Source of the DNA: Ignavibacteria bacterium CG2_30_36_16
Lineage (GTDB): Bacteria; Bacteroidota; Ignavibacteria; Ignavibacteriales; Ignavibacteriaceae
Direction of reading: 5' to 3'
DNA length: 38,856 bases
Assembly (NCBI GenBank): GCA_001873185.1
Contig: MNYQ01000027.1
Location: 1 to 38,856 of the forward strand
The position numbers were made by a program, and so were the translations under genes. How positions within the stretch are numbered: position 1 is the stretch's first letter; every line of letters starts with the position of its first letter. Shown here piece by piece: positions 1 through 7,714 of this stretch. The notes beneath the pieces are model-generated. The model searched no databases. It worked only from the letters and a program-made list of their open reading frames with translations, and had not been told where the DNA came from.

Positions 1-99
1 GAAGTAAGAAATAAGAAGTAAGAAGTCAGAAGTCAGAATGCAATTTCTTTTATCTTCTAATTTTTAATTTTTAATTTTTAATTTTTAATTTCTAATCTG
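1..99. repeat. two adjacent heptanucleotide repeat arrays
   Basis: Positions 1-42 are six imperfect copies of a 7-base unit (GAAGTAA, GAAATAA, GAAGTAA, GAAGTCA, GAAGTCA, GAATGCA). Positions 58-99 are a second period-7 array: TAATTTT four times, then TAATTTC and TAATCTG. No gene overlaps them. The first unit closely matches the array at 38414-38446 beside the S23 gene. The arrays may be slippage-prone sequence or the scar of a lost S23-type gene; no coding function is seen. Confidence 0.85.
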
Positions 100-171
100 C
101 AATTACAATTTGATTACTTTCAAAGAATTTTTAGTACCGTCTTCCGTAAATTTTTTTTGGCAGTGGGATTA

Positions 172-200
172 TTGTTTAACAGAAATCAATTTTGTATTAT
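172..200 (+). promoter_or_regulatory. candidate promoter for the enoyl reductase gene
   Basis: TTGTTT (172-177) is followed after exactly 17 bases by TATTAT (195-200). Transcription would start near 207, leaving a leader of about 38 bases before the ATG at 245. This is a hexamer match in AT-rich DNA, so chance is possible. No clear Shine-Dalgarno precedes the ATG. Confidence 0.4.
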
Positions 201-244
201 TATCCCTCAATTTTATGCGTAATAGTAAAGGATTCTTTTTTTAA

Positions 245-1072
245 ATGAGCGAAAACAAAAACAATAAATATTGGGCGCTTATACTTGGCGCTTCATCCGG
301 TTTTGGTGAAGCTGCTTCATTAAAACTTGCAGAGGATGGATACAACATAATTGGTATTCATCTAGACCGGCAAGCAACTATGCCCAATGTGGTGCGGATT
401 GTTGAACAGATAAAAGGTTTTGATAGAGAGGCAGAGTTTTATAACATCAACGCTGCAGATGCTGTTAAACGTGAAGAAATTTTAGATGAACTAAAAACTA
501 AGTTTGAAGGTGAGCAGGTAATTAAGGTACTTATGCATTCACTTGCATTCGGTACTTTAAAACCATTTATTCCTAAAGAAGGTGAAACTGCTTTAAACAA
601 AGCACAGATGGAAATGACACTTGATGTAATGGCACACTCGCTTGTTTACTGGACTCAAGGTCTTGTTGTACACAATCTCCTTACAGATAAAGCAAGAATT
701 TTTGCGATGACAAGTTCCGGCGGTCATACCGCAATACCTTTCTATGGTGCAGTATCTGCAGCTAAAGCTTCACTCGAATCGCATGTTCGCCAACTTTCAG
801 TAGAACTTGGATATAAAAATGTAAGCGTTAATTCTATAATGGCGGGAGTTACAGACACACCTGCGCTAAGAAAAATTCCCGGAAACAAACCGATGCTTGA
901 TGTTGCCCGCAGGAAAAATCCTCGAGGTAGATTAACCACACCCGACGATGTTGCCATGGTAATATCTCTTTTATGCAAAGACGGAGGAGAATGGATTTCC
1001 GGAGGCATAATCCATGCAGACGGAGGAGAAGATATTGTTAATTACGTTGGTCAGGGCGGCGAAAACATTTAA
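245..1072 (+). CDS. SDR-family enoyl-ACP reductase (FabI/FabL-like)
   Basis: A 275-residue short-chain dehydrogenase, probably reducing enoyl-ACP with NAD(P)H in the last step of fatty-acid elongation. The Rossmann glycine motif GASSGFG is at residues 15-21. The active site is Y167-x6-K174 followed by ASLE, the spacing of FabI/FabL enoyl reductases rather than the YxxxK of ordinary SDRs. The glycine motif is the classical SDR form, so it looks closer to FabL than to FabI. The C-terminal region (SGGIIHADGGEDI) fits the usual SDR end. It starts at ATG 245 and lies 26 bases before the thioredoxin gene, probably co-transcribed. A different SDR substrate cannot be excluded. Confidence 0.75.
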   Translation: MSENKNNKYWALILGASSGFGEAASLKLAEDGYNIIGIHLDRQATMPNVVRIVEQIKGFDREAEFYNINAADAVKREEILDELKTKFEGEQVIKVLMHSLAFGTLKPFIPKEGETALNKAQMEMTLDVMAHSLVYWTQGLVVHNLLTDKARIFAMTSSGGHTAIPFYGAVSAAKASLESHVRQLSVELGYKNVSVNSIMAGVTDTPALRKIPGNKPMLDVARRKNPRGRLTTPDDVAMVISLLCKDGGEWISGGIIHADGGEDIVNYVGQGGENI

Positions 1073-1098
1073 CACAAAAAAAAATTAAGGAAGATGAT

Positions 1099-1419
1099 AT
1101 GAAACCAATTGTTTTTACAGATGATACTTTTGAAACAGAAGTGCTTAAATCTGAATTGCCCGTATTAATAGATTTTTGGGCAGTATGGTGCGGACCCTGC
1201 AGGATGATTGCTCCAATAGTTGAAGAGATGGCAACTGAATTTTCCGGCAAAGCCAAAATAGGAAAACTTGACGTTGATGAAAATCAGCAGACTGCAATTA
1301 AATATGGCGTTCGTAGTATTCCAACACTTTTAATATTTAAAGGCGGGGTAGTAAAAGATACTATAATCGGCGCTGTTCCTAAAGCCCAGATAGTTCAAAA
1401 ATTGAATGCGGTACTTTAA
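1099..1419 (+). CDS. trxA: thioredoxin
   Basis: A 106-residue single-domain cytoplasmic thioredoxin of normal family length. The redox motif WCGPC (Cys31 and Cys34) follows the DFWA strand, and the cis-proline loop RSIPTLLIF lies near residues 72-80. There is no signal peptide. It reduces protein disulfides and would be recharged by thioredoxin reductase, which is not in this window. AAGGAAG precedes the ATG. It follows the enoyl reductase gene closely and is the last intact gene before a relic-like interval. Confidence 0.95.
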   Translation: MKPIVFTDDTFETEVLKSELPVLIDFWAVWCGPCRMIAPIVEEMATEFSGKAKIGKLDVDENQQTAIKYGVRSIPTLLIFKGGVVKDTIIGAVPKAQIVQKLNAVL

Positions 1420-1532
1420 TTATCTACAGTGCAACTTTAACTATACATATTGTATAACAGAGAATAACTTTAGATAATTTTTTTTTAACACTGACTGATA
1501 CTGTGTAGATAAGAAAAAAGTAAGTAAACTGA

Positions 1533-1628
1533 AATCTGAAAGCTGTTATGTTAATTTCAGCCTGGCGCGTGCTCGCCGGTGAAATAAAAAAATATGATGA
1601 ATTCGGTTTAAAAGGCATTATAAAGTAA
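1533..1628 (+). pseudogene. short open fragment, possible gene remnant
   Basis: After a stop at 1530-1532 the frame stays open to TAA at 1626-1628, giving about 31 residues that include AWRVLAGEIKKYDEFGLKG. The composition looks protein-like, and the frame ends 8 bases before a strong terminator, as the 3' end of a real gene would. No Shine-Dalgarno sits near the internal ATG at 1548. I do not recognise the family. It may be the C-terminal stub of a deleted gene or simply noise. Confidence 0.25.
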
Positions 1629-1635
1629 AGTTGTT

Positions 1636-1680
1636 GTTTGTTAACCGTTCCCGCATGCGGGAAAACAAACTTTTATTTTT
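1636..1680 (+). terminator. palindromic intrinsic terminator
   Basis: A perfect 16-base palindrome, TTCCCGCATGCGGGAA (1648-1663), is nested inside GTTTGTT (1636-1642) and AACAAAC (1664-1670), with five unpaired bases on the left arm. It is followed directly by TTTTATTTTT. This should terminate plus-strand transcripts from trxA or from the fragment ending at 1628. Confidence 0.75.
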
Positions 1681-1691
1681 ATCTAAAGTAG

Positions 1692-1877
1692 AGATCGCTG
1701 ATCTTCACTGGTGGAGAGAATTATATTTTTAAGACAACTCCTTTATCTTCGGATGAAATGGCAACCCGAAAAGAATCTCTCAGAATCATTAAGATAGATG
1801 AAGAGATTATCGCCGGTGCACCCGGTGTCATTTCATCCATAGGCGGATTGAGTAATGTCTGCGCGGTTAAAATTTAA
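1692..1877 (+). pseudogene. open fragment of about 61 codons, possible gene remnant
   Basis: The frame is open from 1692, just after a stop, to TAA at 1875-1877. It contains TTPLSSDEMATRKESLRI and ends GGLSNVCAVKI. The residue usage looks like real protein, but there is no good start codon with a ribosome site, and the fragment begins just after a terminator. The GLSNV stretch weakly recalls the pterin-binding part of methionine synthase, but I do not assign it. Most likely it is the decayed C-terminal end of a lost gene. Confidence 0.25.
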
Positions 1878-1899
1878 TTTGAATGGTATAAAAATTTAC

Positions 1900-1928
1900 T
1901 TGACAAGTTAGAAAAAAAGTTGTAATTA
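1900..1928 (+). promoter_or_regulatory. candidate promoter, upstream member of a tandem pair
   Basis: A perfect TTGACA (1900-1905), preceded by ac, is followed after 17 bases by TAATTA (1923-1928). With the similar element 56 bases downstream it would drive the secreted propeller gene at 2109. The -35 match and spacing are as good as a sigma-70 site gets; use in vivo is inferred. Confidence 0.5.
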
Positions 1929-1955
1929 TCGGGTGAATAAAAGCTTAAAAAATAC

Positions 1956-1984
1956 TTGACATAAAAAAAAGGTTATAGTATTTT
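1956..1984 (+). promoter_or_regulatory. candidate promoter, downstream member of a tandem pair
   Basis: A second perfect TTGACA (1956-1961), again preceded by ac, is followed after 17 bases by TATTTT (1979-1984). It also resembles the Bacteroidota TTG / TAnnTTTG arrangement. Transcription would start near 1991, leaving a leader of about 118 bases before the ATG at 2109. Confidence 0.5.
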
Positions 1985-2108
1985 GTTTAGGTCTTTATAA
2001 TTAATATTAATTTAACAAGAGGAAAGTTTGTTTTTTAAGTTTAATAATAAAATGGCTGTTTCTCGTATTAACAATAATCAAATAACTCACAATCAAAGGA
2101 GAGCAATT

Positions 2109-3830
2109 ATGCTTAGAAATACAATTTGTATTTTGACGATTTTTATTTTGGCTGCTAGTTTTGGTTTGGCACAAAATAAAAACGCTGTTCAAACTTCAAA
2201 AGCTGCCATAGATATGGTAGACGGAAGTGGTGTTCACAATCCAAATCCCGCTAGCCCTCAGGCTGCAGTTCTTATTACAAAAATGTGGAATGCATATACC
2301 ACACAGGCTTCCTATACAAACCAAATATATTTTGACCCATGGTCAAAATTATTAGGTGTTGTTCATAGAGTTGATCTTACTGGCGCCGGCTCAGGACGAA
2401 TTGTGTATAATGTTTCTGATGATTTGGGTGCAAACTGGTCACTTCAGATTGGACCTATGAATTATCCTGGTCGTAATGCTGGTAGACATCCTAATATTGC
2501 TTTATCTAATCCTACTCATTCTGTAGACCCTGCTGATGTTTCTGTTCTTACAAGTTGGGCAGAATTAAGTTCAAGCTGGTTTTGGATTGTATTTTCATCT
2601 GATGCAACTCCAGGCGGCGGAACCCCGGTTTCTATTTTGGACTCTACTTACTATCCTGGTGACGAAATGTTTGTTGCCGAAAACGGTTATGGTTTTGGTA
2701 TAGTTCCCAAGATTGATTATGGAACAAACGGCGAAAATAATGATTTATTTACGACTACAGATAAAGGTGCAACATGGGCTAAAACAGCATTTTCTACTTC
2801 GGCAGATTTTGAGGCAGATACCTGGAACGGTACAAAAGGTGATTTTGACCCTGTTGGTTCTGGTTATATTATGGTTCAAGGTCAAAAACCGGGCGAACCA
2901 TTTTATACTTTTGCATTAAAACATTCAGCCGATAACGGAATGACATGGGATGCAAACTGGTCATGGTTCAATCCATATACAGACGCTGCTTATGAAGGCG
3001 GTAGATTAGGCGATTCAGTTCACGCATTAAATTATGAAGTTGACTTTATAACTTACGGCGCAACTGGCGAACCTGTTTTTGCAGGTACATTTGTAGATAC
3101 TGTTGACGGTAGTGCTACCGGTATTTATGTGTTAATACAGAAAAACGGCGTATGGGAAGCTTCCTTAGCCCGCAAAGTTAATGCTACATCACTTGCTCTT
3201 CCAGGCGGTTTATCAACTCTTAACGAAGTTCAATTGGCTAGAAGCGTAGACGGGAAAGTTTTGGCTTTAACATATGCTGATCTTCCTACTGAAGTTGATA
3301 CATTATATGATCAATACGTTAGATGGTACAATGGAGCTACCTGGTCAACTGAAAAAAACTTAACTAACACCCCGCTTATTAACGAAAAATATTCTCAGTT
3401 AGCATCACGTTTAGATAAAAATGGTGATGATTACCAAGCTTACCTAATGTACACCATTTTTGGCGGTAATGACTGGAATGATTTAGGTGAATCTGAACTT
3501 TGGTTACTCGATAATGTTAAAGCAACCGTTATTGTTGTTGGAGTTAACGACAACCAACCTGTTGTTAATAGTTTTGACCTAAGCCAGAACTATCCTAATC
3601 CTTTTAACCCGAGCACTTTAATTAAGTTCTCAATTGCCGAAAGAAGCAATGTTACCTTAAAAGTATTTGATATGCTTGGCAGAGAAGTAGCAACATTATT
3701 AAACACCACAAAAGATGCTGGCAGCCATGAAGTTTCCTTCGACGCTTCTAACCTTGCTTCAGGTTTGTATGTTTATACCTTATCTGCAGGTAATTTCACT
3801 TCATCGAAAAAAATGATGTTAATGAAATAA
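2109..3830 (+). CDS. secreted Asp-box beta-propeller protein with T9SS sorting domain
   Basis: A 573-residue exported protein. AAAGGAG precedes the ATG at 2109, and the product then begins with a typical signal peptide (MLRNT...FGLAQ, cleavage near residue 21); an in-frame TTG at 2028 would put 27 hydrophilic residues before it, so 2109 is preferred. Three Asp-box motifs of the form SxDxGxxW are visible: SDDLGANW (103-110), TTDKGATW (216-223) and SADNGMTW (273-280). They suggest a sialidase-type propeller, but no sialidase catalytic set was identified. The last 70 or so residues carry NYPNPFNPST and end in KKMMLMK, a type A T9SS sorting domain directing outer-membrane secretion and surface attachment or release. 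It is a single-gene unit between tandem promoters and a terminator. The substrate is unknown. Confidence 0.85.
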   Translation: MLRNTICILTIFILAASFGLAQNKNAVQTSKAAIDMVDGSGVHNPNPASPQAAVLITKMWNAYTTQASYTNQIYFDPWSKLLGVVHRVDLTGAGSGRIVYNVSDDLGANWSLQIGPMNYPGRNAGRHPNIALSNPTHSVDPADVSVLTSWAELSSSWFWIVFSSDATPGGGTPVSILDSTYYPGDEMFVAENGYGFGIVPKIDYGTNGENNDLFTTTDKGATWAKTAFSTSADFEADTWNGTKGDFDPVGSGYIMVQGQKPGEPFYTFALKHSADNGMTWDANWSWFNPYTDAAYEGGRLGDSVHALNYEVDFITYGATGEPVFAGTFVDTVDGSATGIYVLIQKNGVWEASLARKVNATSLALPGGLSTLNEVQLARSVDGKVLALTYADLPTEVDTLYDQYVRWYNGATWSTEKNLTNTPLINEKYSQLASRLDKNGDDYQAYLMYTIFGGNDWNDLGESELWLLDNVKATVIVVGVNDNQPVVNSFDLSQNYPNPFNPSTLIKFSIAERSNVTLKVFDMLGREVATLLNTTKDAGSHEVSFDASNLASGLYVYTLSAGNFTSSKKMMLMK

Positions 3831-3859
3831 TTGTGGTCTGGTACAATTAAAACATTTCC

Positions 3860-3902
3860 GGTAGCTGAACCGCCTTTTTACAGGCGGCAGCTACCTTTTT
3901 TT
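3860..3902 (+). terminator. intrinsic terminator
   Basis: GGTAGCTG-AA-CCGCC (3860-3874) pairs with GGCGG-CAGCTACC (3883-3895). The stem is 13 base pairs with an AA bulge and an 8-base loop, followed by seven T. It ends the propeller-protein transcript. Confidence 0.9.
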
Positions 3903-3966
3903 AGTCCAGAGGTCAATCTTCTATCTAAAAATAAATATCTTCAAAGAAAATTTAATGAGGTATAAG

Positions 3967-4743
3967 ATGCGGTTAAAACTTAAAGCAGGGATTTTAAGTT
4001 TGGCGTTTCTAATGTTCAGTTTTGTTATAACAAGCTGCGTGGAAGAGCCAACTATTGACCCTGTTACAAAACCATTTTCTGTTGCCAGAGTGGTTAACCT
4101 TTCAAGCAATGTACTCACAATGCGGATTACTATTGACGACGTGCCGACCTTAGATGGATTAGCTTCTCCTTCGGCATCGGATTACTTCGATATTAAATCC
4201 GGTAAAAGAAGATTTAAAGTGTATAACGCTGCCGGTGATCTTCTGTTTAACAAAGAAATAGAAATTATTTCTTATGATAGAACTACCATAGTATTTACCG
4301 GCACATATTCTACTAACGAGCTTGAAAACACATTCGCTAATTTTGAAGTGCCCGAAGGTGAAGTGTATGTAAGCAGCCAACCCGATGCAGGTATGGCTCA
4401 TTTATATTTCGTTCATGCTTCAGCAGCTTTTGATACGTTAAGCTCGATAGATTATAATTTAGGATTAAATTACCTGCCGGCTGGCGATACAGTAAGCGTG
4501 GATACTGCTTTTGTTAAAATATTAAAATTCGGCGAAACTTTATCTGTTGGTAATGTAGTTCCCGGAGTTTATTCAAATATTATTTCAACAGCTGCTGCTA
4601 GTGCGGTTCAGTATAAAGATACGCTTAGTTTAGGCTCAATTAATGCCGGTTTTAGATTTTATATATTTCTATACGGAAAACCAAACGACCTGTCATATTT
4701 CAAGAATGAGGTGGTTCCTCCTCCAATTCGTTCACGAGATTGA
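3967..4743 (+). CDS. outer-membrane lipoprotein, DUF4397-like
   Basis: About 258 residues. ATG 3967 is preferred over the in-frame ATG at 3955 because GAGG lies 6 bases upstream of it. The N-terminus is basic and hydrophobic and ends in the lipobox ITSC, so the protein should be lipidated on cysteine. The segment ARVVNLSSNVLTMRITIDD and the following SDYFDIKSGKRRFKVY resemble DUF4397 repeats, which are immunoglobulin-like domains in lipoproteins; a second copy may start near the HLYFVHASAAFDT stretch. It is 23 bases upstream of a TonB-dependent receptor and first in a four-gene run, so it may be an accessory surface lipoprotein. The ligand is unknown. Confidence 0.7.
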   Translation: MRLKLKAGILSLAFLMFSFVITSCVEEPTIDPVTKPFSVARVVNLSSNVLTMRITIDDVPTLDGLASPSASDYFDIKSGKRRFKVYNAAGDLLFNKEIEIISYDRTTIVFTGTYSTNELENTFANFEVPEGEVYVSSQPDAGMAHLYFVHASAAFDTLSSIDYNLGLNYLPAGDTVSVDTAFVKILKFGETLSVGNVVPGVYSNIISTAAASAVQYKDTLSLGSINAGFRFYIFLYGKPNDLSYFKNEVVPPPIRSRD

Positions 4744-4766
4744 TAAATAAAAGGAGATAAAGAGTT

Positions 4767-7673
4767 ATGAAAAACAAATTTACATTATTTTTTACGTTGC
4801 TCCTTTTGCTGGCTTCAACAGCCTACGCTCAAACCGGTAAAATCGTCGGTAAAGTTACTGATTTACAAACCGGCGAGGCGTTAATCGGAGCAAACATAAT
4901 AGTACAAGGAACAAGTTTAGGTGCGGCAACAAACGTTGAAGGTGATTTTATCATACTAAACGTTCCGCCTCAAACATATACTTTATTAGCCAGATATATT
5001 GGTTATAAGGAAGTTACACAATCTAATATTAGAGTCTCGGTAAACGTTACTACAGAAGTAATATTTGCATTACCGAGTGAAACTTACGAATTAGGTGATG
5101 TTACAGTTATAGCGACTAAACCAATGATTAATAAAAACGTTACTAACTCTATTAATATAGTTGGCTCTGATGAACTTGATAATTTGCCGGTTAGAGGCGT
5201 TGCTAACGTTGTTAGTACCCAGGCTGGTGTTGTTACTCAAGGCGGAGCGTTATATGTGAGAGGAAGCCGGAGCGATCAGGTTTCATATAGAGTAGATGGC
5301 GTTGATGTTACTGACGTTGTATTTGGCGGCGCTTCAACGCTCGGCATCCAAAATGCAGTTCAGGAAATTCAATTCCAGGCTGGTGGTTATTCGGCAGAAT
5401 TCGGCGGCGCTAACGCCGGTATTATTTCCACCACATCTAAAACTGGCGGTGAAAAATATCAGATCAGTTTCGAAGGTATTACGGATAATTTTGCCGACAT
5501 CGGTAACAAATTCCTCGGCACTTATTCTTACGGCTATAGCGAGTATGTACTTACTTTAGGCGGTCCGGTTATACCTTCAGTTAAGAGTTTAAAATTCTTT
5601 GTTGCCGGCAGTAATACGTTCCGTAGGAGCCCTGCAGGTTTTTATAGCGGTATTGATTTGAAAAACGTTTATGATTCTAGCGCTACTTCGAGGGATCCTA
5701 GAACAGGTAATATAATACCCGCTGAAAGATTTGATGTTTATTATCCCGAAGGATATGTTGTTAATAATGCTGCACGAAACTATCAAGTTCAGGGTAACTT
5801 ATTCTACGACGCAAAAGTCTTTCAGGTAAAAGTAAACGGTAGTTTTAAGAGAAATGACAGCAGAAACGGAGCCGGAAGACAGAGTTATTACACATGGACC
5901 CGCGCCGGTATGCACCAAGATCAAACAATTACCGGCAGCTTAAAACTTACACACATAGTTAGCGATAAAGCTTTTTATGATGTAATTTTAAACTATTATG
6001 ATGATTACTACGTTGATATGGACCCGGTTTTCCAGCACAACATAACCGCATACGGCGATTCTGTTGAAAACGCTAAAATCGGAACAACACTACGTGGCGA
6101 TGGGCAAACTCCGCTTGTTTTAGACGCTTTCGGCTTTAGGTTCACACGTCAGGTAATTCCGTATAATTTTTACAGAAAACAGAGATCAATGAGTTCTGGC
6201 GGCTCTGCAAACTTGTTATATCAGGTTGGGCTGCACCACGAGCTTAAAACCGGTGGAGATTTCAAATATTACACCATCAGAAGATATGCATTACCTTCTC
6301 CGATGTCTATAGCAAGCTTAAAAAGATCTATTCCGGACGGCGTAGTTAATGACCTCTATAACCGGTTAGACAATTACGGTTACGATGCTGAAGGAAATCT
6401 TTCCGAAGATGGTTTGACAGCTCCAAGACATCCAATCTTTGCAGCTTATTACCTCCAGGATAAAATGGAATTCAGCGACCTTGTTGTTAACATGGGTCTT
6501 AGATTAGACTACATTGATATTGACGGGCAAACATTCAAAGATCCGCACAATATTAAATTTACAAAAGATGACTTGATAGACCCTGCTTCTTTGGTAGATG
6601 TTGAACCATTTACACAGATAAGCCCGAGGTTAGGTTTCTCCTTCCCTGTTACTGATCAAACAGTATTCCATGCACAATATGGTAAATTTGTTCAGCAAAC
6701 GAGATTAAGAGACGTTTACCAGGGTTACAACGTAGTGGCTGATAACATCAAAGGTGGTTTTGCTATCCAGGCGCCTGTTGGTTTTGGTCTGCGCCCTGAG
6801 AGAACGACTCAATACGAAATTGGTTTCAAGCAGCAAATTGGTGAAGTTTTCGCTTTTGATATTACCGGTTTCTATAAAGACATTAAGGATCAAATTCAAA
6901 TCCGCTCCATATTTGCCGATGCTTCTGCAAACCACAGACAGTATTATGCATTTATAAACGGAGACTTTTCAACGGTTAAAGGTGTTGAATTAAAACTTGA
7001 TTTAAGAAGATCAAACAGAATTTCCGCCACACTCGATTATACTTATTCGGATGCTCTCGGAACAGGTTCTAATCCTTCTTCAAGTTTTAGACAAATTTGG
7101 CAATCACCTACTGCAACTCCGTTTTTCCCGCAGCAGGTTGCGCCTTTGGACTTTAATCAGACTCATACCGGATTCTTAAACATTGACTATCGCTTTGCGG
7201 ACAATGATGGTCCTTCTGTTTTTGGAAGCAAAATTCTTGAGAAATTCGGCGCTAATATTCTATTTTCATTTACCAGTGGTTTTAACTATACCCGCTGGGA
7301 TGATGAAAGTTTTGGTAACCGGAGATTCCCGATTGAACCGCTTAACGCTTCAACAACACCATGGACGTTTCAGTTGGACGCAAAAGTTGATAAGACTATT
7401 GAGATCGGTCCTTTTAACACCAATATATATGTTTGGGTAATTAATCTTCTTAATACCCAGAACGTTACCGGTGTTTATAACACTTCCGGCGACGCATATG
7501 ATGACGGCTGGTTAGCGAGTCCGCAAGGTAAAAAACAGGTTGAAGCGCTTCGTACATCATACGGTGACGAACAGGCAGTTCTTTATCAAAATCTATACAA
7601 AGCCACTAACTATGATTCCGGTAAATTTGGAACACCGAGACAAATTAGATTAGGCATTAGGTTAAATTATTAA
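4767..7673 (+). CDS. TonB-dependent receptor with carboxypeptidase-regulatory-like N-terminus
   Basis: A 968-residue outer-membrane receptor with a strong Shine-Dalgarno (AAAGGAG). The signal peptide ends at AYAQ, near residue 22. Residues of roughly 24-105 form a CarboxypepD_reg-like domain (GKIVGKVTDLQTGEALIGAN). The plug domain follows (about 115-225, with LYVRGSRSDQVSYRVDGVDV), then a 22-strand type beta-barrel ending in an aromatic residue (RLGIRLNY). Such receptors import ligands using TonB-ExbBD energy, but in this phylum many sit beside T9SS cargo and may serve surface processing. It lies between a lipoprotein and a 1050-residue secreted protein on the same strand with short gaps. It is not a clear SusC because no SusD partner is adjacent. 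Confidence 0.88.
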   Translation: MKNKFTLFFTLLLLLASTAYAQTGKIVGKVTDLQTGEALIGANIIVQGTSLGAATNVEGDFIILNVPPQTYTLLARYIGYKEVTQSNIRVSVNVTTEVIFALPSETYELGDVTVIATKPMINKNVTNSINIVGSDELDNLPVRGVANVVSTQAGVVTQGGALYVRGSRSDQVSYRVDGVDVTDVVFGGASTLGIQNAVQEIQFQAGGYSAEFGGANAGIISTTSKTGGEKYQISFEGITDNFADIGNKFLGTYSYGYSEYVLTLGGPVIPSVKSLKFFVAGSNTFRRSPAGFYSGIDLKNVYDSSATSRDPRTGNIIPAERFDVYYPEGYVVNNAARNYQVQGNLFYDAKVFQVKVNGSFKRNDSRNGAGRQSYYTWTRAGMHQDQTITGSLKLTHIVSDKAFYDVILNYYDDYYVDMDPVFQHNITAYGDSVENAKIGTTLRGDGQTPLVLDAFGFRFTRQVIPYNFYRKQRSMSSGGSANLLYQVGLHHELKTGGDFKYYTIRRYALPSPMSIASLKRSIPDGVVNDLYNRLDNYGYDAEGNLSEDGLTAPRHPIFAAYYLQDKMEFSDLVVNMGLRLDYIDIDGQTFKDPHNIKFTKDDLIDPASLVDVEPFTQISPRLGFSFPVTDQTVFHAQYGKFVQQTRLRDVYQGYNVVADNIKGGFAIQAPVGFGLRPERTTQYEIGFKQQIGEVFAFDITGFYKDIKDQIQIRSIFADASANHRQYYAFINGDFSTVKGVELKLDLRRSNRISATLDYTYSDALGTGSNPSSSFRQIWQSPTATPFFPQQVAPLDFNQTHTGFLNIDYRFADNDGPSVFGSKILEKFGANILFSFTSGFNYTRWDDESFGNRRFPIEPLNASTTPWTFQLDAKVDKTIEIGPFNTNIYVWVINLLNTQNVTGVYNTSGDAYDDGWLASPQGKKQVEALRTSYGDEQAVLYQNLYKATNYDSGKFGTPRQIRLGIRLNY

Positions 7674-7714
7674 CTATAACCTGATAATATCTAATGAATA
7701 AAATGGAGATTAAA

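Noticed and set aside
742-1008. 88-codon minus-strand frame in the enoyl reductase gene
   Set aside because: Antisense shadow of a well conserved gene; no motif.
1692-1877. Assignment of the fragment to methionine synthase
   Set aside because: Only the short GLSNV stretch resembles it; the rest does not fit well enough to name.
2028-2108. TTG start at 2028 for the propeller protein
   Set aside because: It adds 27 hydrophilic residues before a clear signal peptide, while AAAGGAG points to ATG 2109.
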